Of a stretch of 33,369 nucleotides of DNA, positions 29,248-33,369 are shown piece by piece; position 1 is the first letter of the stretch; each line of letters starts with the position of its first letter. The stretch spans positions 1 through 33,369 of the forward strand of contig NZ_WRPR01000029.1 of the NCBI RefSeq assembly GCF_010367455.1, written 5' to 3'. Source of the DNA: Candidatus Laterigemmans baculatus. GTDB lineage: Bacteria; Planctomycetota; Planctomycetia; Pirellulales; Pirellulaceae. A program made the position numbers and the translations under genes. The notes below the pieces were generated by a model. The model was not told the origin of the DNA, did not search any database, and saw nothing but the letters and a program-made list of their open reading frames with translations.

Positions 29248-31497
29248 ATGTACATTCAACTGGTCAGCGTGCATGGACTGGTCCGCGGAGAGAGTGTCGA
29301 GATGGGCCGCGACGCCGACACGGGGGGCCAAGTTCGCTATGTGCTGGAGCTGGCACGGACGCTGAGCAAGTTTCCCGAAGTCGAGCAGGTGGATCTGCTG
29401 ACGCGGCGGATTCGCGACAAACGCGTCTCGAGCGACTATTCCGAAGAGATCGAGTCGCTGGGCCCCAAGTGCCGGATCGTTCGTATCGCTTGCGGCGGCG
29501 GACGGTACATCCGCAAGGAAAAGCTGTGGCCGCATCTCGACGAGTTCGTCGAAGGGGCGATCGCTTTCACCGCCCGCGAGGGACGTACGCCGCGAATCGT
29601 CCACGGTCACTACGCCGACGGCGGCTACATCGCGCGGCATCTGGCCGAAAATTTTGCCGTTCCCTTCGTGTTCACCGGTCACTCGCTCGGCAAACCGAAG
29701 CTCGAGTACTTGATGAGCGAGGGGTGGACGCATGAGAAGGCGAACGAGGTCCTGACGATCGACCGCCGGATCGCCGAAGAGCAGGACTGTTTGAACGAGG
29801 CGAAGCTGCTGATCGCCAGCACCCGCCACGAGATGCTCACGCAGTACGCCGAGTACGAAAAACCCGAGGGGTTGCGGCAGGAGATTATTCCCCCGGGAAC
29901 CGATCTCGAGCGGTTCTTTCCGCACTACGATTACGAGTTGCCGGGCGAGACGATCGACGAGCGGTTCAAGCAGGCGCGGTTCCGGATGAGCGAATCGCTG
30001 TCGCGGTTTTTCACCCATCCCGACAAACCGCTGATCCTCTCGGTCTGCCGGCCCGACCGCCGCAAGAACATTCAGGCGCTGATCAAGGCTTACGGCGAAA
30101 GCCAGCGGCTGCAGGCGATCGCGAACCTCGCCGTCTTCGCCGGAATCCGCTCGGACATTGAGTCGATGCCGGAGAACGAGCAGCAAGTCTTGACCGATAT
30201 CTTGCTGCTGATGGATCGGCACGATCTGTACGGCCGGCTGGCGATTCCCAAACGCCACGACTCGGAGTATGAGGTTCCCGAGTTGTACCGGTTGGCGGCC
30301 GCATCGCGAGGCGTGTTTGTCAACAGCGCGTTTATCGAACTCTTCGGGCTCACGGCGATCGAAGCGGCGGCCACCGGGCTGCCGTTCGTCGCGACCGAAA
30401 AAGGAGGCCCGACCGACATCGCGGCCAACACTCACGCGGGGCTGACGGTCGACGTGACCGACCAGGAAGCGCTCACCGCCGCGATGCTCGATGTGCTCTC
30501 CGATCCGCAGCGGTGGGACGAGATGAGCAGCTCCGGGATCAACAAGGTCCGGGAGCACTACAGCTGGGATGCCCACTGTGCCAAGTACATGCGGGCGATT
30601 CACGAAATCGCCGGTGACGCGCCGCCAAGCGAGGCGGGCAGCGCCCATCCCCGCCGCCGGCTCGAGCAGGTCGAGTGCATGCTGATCACCGATATCGACG
30701 GGACCCTACTCGGCGACCACGAGGCGCTGTCGGCTCTCAAGGACGTGCTCCACGAAGAGCGGGGGCGGATCGCCTTGGGGGTGGCCAGCGGACGCTCGCC
30801 GGAGTTGGTCGACGAGGCGCTGCAGGAAGCGGGGATTCCCAAAGTCGATTTGGCGATCGCGGCGGTCGGCTCGGAGATCTGCTACGGGCGGCGATTCATT
30901 CCCGACCGCGGCTGGATTGCGCGGCTGCAGAAAAATTGGCGGCCCGAAGCGCTCGGCTCGGCGATGGACAGCATCGACTGGATCGAGCTCCAACCGGAGC
31001 CGCACACCCAGCGGATGTTCAAGCTGAGCTATCGGATCACGCGCGAGGTCTCGCCGGAGGAAGCGGAGCAGCAGATTCGCGAAGCGCTCGATGCGACCGG
31101 CGCCACTTACACGCTGATCATTTCCCACGCGGATTTGGTCGACGTGCTGCCAAAAGCCGCCAGCAAAGGCAAAGCGATCCGCTACCTGGCCGACAAGTGG
31201 AATTGGAAGCCCGAGCAAATCTATACCGCCGGCGACTCGGGAAACGACCGCGACATGCTCAGCGGAATCGGGCGGGGCATCATCGTCGGCAACCATACGG
31301 TCGAACTCAAGGGTCTCAAAAAGCCGCGGGGCGGAGAGCTGTTCTACGCTCGCAGTGAGTACGCCGCAGGAATCCTCGAAGGGCTTCGGCACTTCGGCTT
31401 CTTGCGCGATTCCGCCGCCGCGAGCGAATCGACCGGCGAGGCGGCGGAGCAAGCGGCCGGGGCATCGAAGTCCGAAGCGATCGCCGAATCGAGCTGA
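29248..31497 (+). CDS. Sucrose-phosphate synthase fused to sucrose-phosphate phosphatase
   Basis: A 749-residue two-domain enzyme for sucrose synthesis. Residues 1 to about 460 are a GT-B sucrose-phosphate synthase: HGLVRG, DTGGQVRYVLELA, VHGHYADGG, FTGHSLGKPKLEYL, RPDRRKN, and the donor loop FGLTAIEAAATGLPFVATEKGGP (shown in part). It should join UDP- or ADP-glucose and fructose 6-phosphate. From about 475 a HAD phosphatase follows, with an intact DIDGT (Asp482, Asp484), KGKAIRYLADKW, and GDSGND (662-667), so this half looks able to release phosphate, unlike the degenerate tails of some cyanobacterial and plant enzymes. A short Ala/Glu-rich tail ends the protein. AAGGG lies immediately before the ATG. 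Sucrose probably serves as compatible solute or storage sugar. Confidence 0.93.
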   Translation: MYIQLVSVHGLVRGESVEMGRDADTGGQVRYVLELARTLSKFPEVEQVDLLTRRIRDKRVSSDYSEEIESLGPKCRIVRIACGGGRYIRKEKLWPHLDEFVEGAIAFTAREGRTPRIVHGHYADGGYIARHLAENFAVPFVFTGHSLGKPKLEYLMSEGWTHEKANEVLTIDRRIAEEQDCLNEAKLLIASTRHEMLTQYAEYEKPEGLRQEIIPPGTDLERFFPHYDYELPGETIDERFKQARFRMSESLSRFFTHPDKPLILSVCRPDRRKNIQALIKAYGESQRLQAIANLAVFAGIRSDIESMPENEQQVLTDILLLMDRHDLYGRLAIPKRHDSEYEVPELYRLAAASRGVFVNSAFIELFGLTAIEAAATGLPFVATEKGGPTDIAANTHAGLTVDVTDQEALTAAMLDVLSDPQRWDEMSSSGINKVREHYSWDAHCAKYMRAIHEIAGDAPPSEAGSAHPRRRLEQVECMLITDIDGTLLGDHEALSALKDVLHEERGRIALGVASGRSPELVDEALQEAGIPKVDLAIAAVGSEICYGRRFIPDRGWIARLQKNWRPEALGSAMDSIDWIELQPEPHTQRMFKLSYRITREVSPEEAEQQIREALDATGATYTLIISHADLVDVLPKAASKGKAIRYLADKWNWKPEQIYTAGDSGNDRDMLSGIGRGIIVGNHTVELKGLKKPRGGELFYARSEYAAGILEGLRHFGFLRDSAAASESTGEAAEQAAGASKSEAIAESS

Positions 31498-31552
31498 GCG
31501 AAGCGGGACGAACGAATTCGGATTCTGGCACTCGATCTGCTTGAGAGAGCTG

Positions 31553-31582
31553 CGAGGCCCGAGGCTAGCGCCTTCGGCTCAG
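31553..31582. repeat. GCTAGC-core half-copy
   Basis: GAGGCTAGCGCCTTCGGCTC differs by one base from the right arms at 25721-25740, 27848-27867 and 18503-18522. It lies 35 bp before a small membrane protein gene. Confidence 0.7.
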
Positions 31583-31617
31583 GAAAGAACGCCGCTCTCT
31601 TGCTCAGGACCGATGCC

Positions 31618-32055
31618 ATGACCCGGATCACCGTGCCGACACCGACTCACGGGTACGCCCCGTCTCACTCGCCTCCCGATGTCCATTACGCCCCGGGGCT
31701 CGGGCTGGCCCGCGGCTTGGGGTGGTTCAGCATCGGGTTGGGGTTGGCCGAACTGCTGGCGCCGCGGACCGTCGCCCGCTGGTCGGGTGTTTCGCATCCC
31801 GGGCTGATTCAGGCTTACGGAGTGCGGGAGATCCTCACCGGCGTCGGAATCCTCAGCAGCTCGCGTCCCGCCGGATGGGTCGCCGCGCGGGTGGCAGGCG
31901 ACGCACTCGACTTAGCGACGATCGGCGAAGCGGCTTACGAGGACGACGAGCAGCGGCGTCGCGCCGGGCTGGCCGCCGCCACGGTCGCCGGAGTGATGGC
32001 GGTCGATCTTCTCTGCTACTCGGAGCTTCGCGCCGGCGAAGCGCTCGAAGGTTAA
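31618..32055 (+). CDS. Small membrane protein of unknown function
   Basis: A 145-residue protein with a polar N-terminus and two or three weak hydrophobic segments: [20 protein letters not shown], then [12 protein letters not shown], then [21 protein letters not shown]. An acidic EDDEQRRR stretch lies between. Similar segments occur at the front of some planctomycete and proteobacterial cyclase/dehydrase-type proteins, but no such domain is present here. The ATG at 31618 has AGGA 8 bases upstream. The alcohol dehydrogenase gene follows after 28 bp, so the two are likely cotranscribed. Confidence 0.75.
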   Translation: MTRITVPTPTHGYAPSHSPPDVHYAPGLGLARGLGWFSIGLGLAELLAPRTVARWSGVSHPGLIQAYGVREILTGVGILSSSRPAGWVAARVAGDALDLATIGEAAYEDDEQRRRAGLAAATVAGVMAVDLLCYSELRAGEALEG

Positions 32056-32083
32056 TGCAGCCCCTCCTCGCACCCGAGTGAAA

Positions 32084-33259
32084 ATGATGAAAGCTCTCTG
32101 TTGGCATGGCACCGGCGACATTCGCCTCGATACCGTTCCGGATCCCGAAATTGCGGATCCCGGCGACGTGATCATCCGGATCACTTCCACGGCAATCTGC
32201 GGATCCGACCTGCATCTCTTCGACGGCTTCATGCCGACGATGCAGGCTGGAGATGTGATCGGTCACGAGCCGATGGGCGAGGTGGTCGAAGTCGGCAAGG
32301 GGGTGCAAAAGCTGAAGAAGGGAGACCGCGTCGTGGTCCCCTTTACGATCTCCTGCGGGACATGCTGGTTCTGCAACCACCAATTTTACTCGCTGTGCGA
32401 CACCTCGAACCCCAACGCCGAGATCGCCCGCAAAGCGATGGGGCAGTCTCCGGCGGCGCTGTTTGGCTACTCGCACATGCTCGGCGGGTTCGCCGGTGGG
32501 CAGGCCGAGTATCTTCGCGTCCCGTACGCCGACGTGGGGCCGCTGAAGATCGAATCGGGGCTGTCGGACGACCAGGTGCTGTTCCTCTCGGACATTTTTC
32601 CCACCGGCTACATGGCAGCCGAAAATGCAGAGATCGAACCCGGAGAGACGGTCGCCGTGTGGGGCTGTGGACCGGTCGGGCAGTTCGCGATCCAGAGCGC
32701 GTGGATGTTCAAAGCGGGGCGCGTGATCGCCATCGACTGCGTCCCCGAACGGCTCGAGATGGCGCGGCGGCACGGCAAGGCTGAGACGATCGACTTCAGC
32801 GAGGAGACCGTCTACGACCGCTTGATGGACATGACCGGAGGTCGCGGCCCGGATCGGTGTATCGACGCGGTCGGTGCCGAGGCGCATGGAACCGGCAGCC
32901 TCGACGCCCTTTACGACAAAGCCAAGACGGCGGTGATGATGGCGACCGACCGCGCGCACGTGCTCCGCGAAGCGATCATGTGCTGTCGCAAAGGAGGCAC
33001 GCTGTCGATCCCCGGGGTCTACATCGGGTTCCCCGACAAAGTCCCTTTCGGGGCGCTGATGAACAAAGGCCTGACCGTCAAAACCGGCCAGACCCACGTC
33101 AAGAAGTACTACAACGCGTTGCTCCAGAAAATCGAGCAAGGGGAGATCGATCCCTCCTTCGTGATCACCCACCGGCTCCCGCTCGAGGAAGGGCCCCAGG
33201 CCTACAAAACCTTCCGCGACAAGAAGGACAACTGCATCAAAGTCGTTCTCAAGCCGTGA
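32084..33259 (+). CDS. Zinc-dependent alcohol dehydrogenase (formaldehyde-dehydrogenase-like, MDR family)
   Basis: A 391-residue NAD(P)-dependent dehydrogenase of the medium-chain family. Catalytic zinc ligands: Cys39 (ICGSD) and His61-Glu62 (GHEP). The structural zinc loop has four Cys at 91, 94, 97 and 105. The Rossmann motif is WGCGPVGQ. The long insert after residue 105 and the overall pattern resemble glutathione-independent formaldehyde dehydrogenases; a role in aldehyde removal or alcohol oxidation is inferred. Starts at GTG 32078, ATG 32084 and ATG 32087 are all in frame and differ by three residues. It follows a small membrane protein gene by 28 bp. Confidence 0.9.
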   Translation: MMKALCWHGTGDIRLDTVPDPEIADPGDVIIRITSTAICGSDLHLFDGFMPTMQAGDVIGHEPMGEVVEVGKGVQKLKKGDRVVVPFTISCGTCWFCNHQFYSLCDTSNPNAEIARKAMGQSPAALFGYSHMLGGFAGGQAEYLRVPYADVGPLKIESGLSDDQVLFLSDIFPTGYMAAENAEIEPGETVAVWGCGPVGQFAIQSAWMFKAGRVIAIDCVPERLEMARRHGKAETIDFSEETVYDRLMDMTGGRGPDRCIDAVGAEAHGTGSLDALYDKAKTAVMMATDRAHVLREAIMCCRKGGTLSIPGVYIGFPDKVPFGALMNKGLTVKTGQTHVKKYYNALLQKIEQGEIDPSFVITHRLPLEEGPQAYKTFRDKKDNCIKVVLKP

Positions 33260-33274
33260 CGCCCTGGAACCGCT

Positions 33275-33369
33275 GCTAGCTGGACAGCGCCATTTTGGAT
33301 TGGTTCGGAGCAGGACGGCTCGCGGAAAAATCGTTTAACGGCAAGCCGAAGGCGACTGCTTTTTAAAAC
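33275..33369. repeat. Second copy of the 123-bp repeat, cut by the window edge
   Basis: It matches 5398-5492; the last 48 bases are identical. The second arm of the hairpin lies beyond the window. Like the first copy, it begins with GCTAGCT right after a plus-strand gene. Confidence 0.85.

Noticed and set aside
31853-33172. A 439-codon minus-strand frame opposite the alcohol dehydrogenase
   Set aside because: Antisense of a protein with all zinc ligands and a Rossmann motif; no ribosome site or domain.

Overview
The window looks like chromosomal DNA of a planctomycete, most likely from the Pirellula/Rhodopirellula group. The reasons are an exported sulfatase of the heparan-N-sulfatase type, a bidomainal sucrose-phosphate synthase/phosphatase, menaquinone synthesis by the futalosine route, high GC, frequent GTG/TTG starts, and intergenic spaces packed with short palindromic repeats. 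This placement is inference from gene content; there is no rRNA in the window. No CRISPR array, prophage, transposase or integrase was found. The segment reads as vertically inherited chromosome decorated with non-coding repeats.

Layout. 1-5.4 kb: a JmjC-type cupin oxygenase (-), then an exported sulfatase and a large exported tandem alpha/beta-hydrolase (+). 5.4-6.7 kb: a pair of small exported Cys-rich proteins (-), one of which is almost entirely Cys-Cys repeats. 7-14.1 kb: the core block, with shikimate kinase converging on a lipid A-type acyltransferase, followed by glmU-like, prs, (groES antisense), rplY, pth, rpsF, ssb, rplI and tRNA-Leu(UAG). The glmU-prs-rplY-pth order is a widely conserved neighbourhood. 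It joins cell-wall precursor synthesis, PRPP supply and translation. 14.4-16.3 kb: two exported low-complexity proteins, one Asp/Tyr-rich and one Arg/Gln/Glu-rich with a PDZ domain, closed by a strong terminator.

16.3-18.4 kb: an aldo/keto reductase and a Tat-exported sugar isomerase-like TIM barrel (+). 18.6-23.5 kb: a minus-strand run of trpD, hpt and two glycosyltransferases with overlapping reading frames, then an unrecognised protein. 23.8-25.5 kb: a nucleoside hydrolase facing a small membrane protein. 25.7-28.8 kb: an amidohydrolase (candidate aminofutalosine deaminase) whose start codon overlaps that of a divergent 3-methyladenine-DNA glycosylase, then mqnD. 29.2-33.3 kb: the SPS-SPP fusion, a small membrane protein and a zinc alcohol dehydrogenase.

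Non-coding DNA. At least five families of short palindromic repeats recur between genes: a GCTAGC-core element of about 80 bp, a 123-bp element present at 5.4 kb and at the right edge, CACCCTCCC hairpins, GTCAGGCT hairpins, and a 29-bp perfect palindrome behind the tRNA. Several of these supply the stop codon, and sometimes the last residues, of the preceding gene. Tandem arrays with 7-, 12-, 17- and 19-bp units sit upstream of genes. The most unusual coding items are the Cys-Cys repeat protein and the adjacent Asp/Tyr-rich and Arg-rich exported pair.
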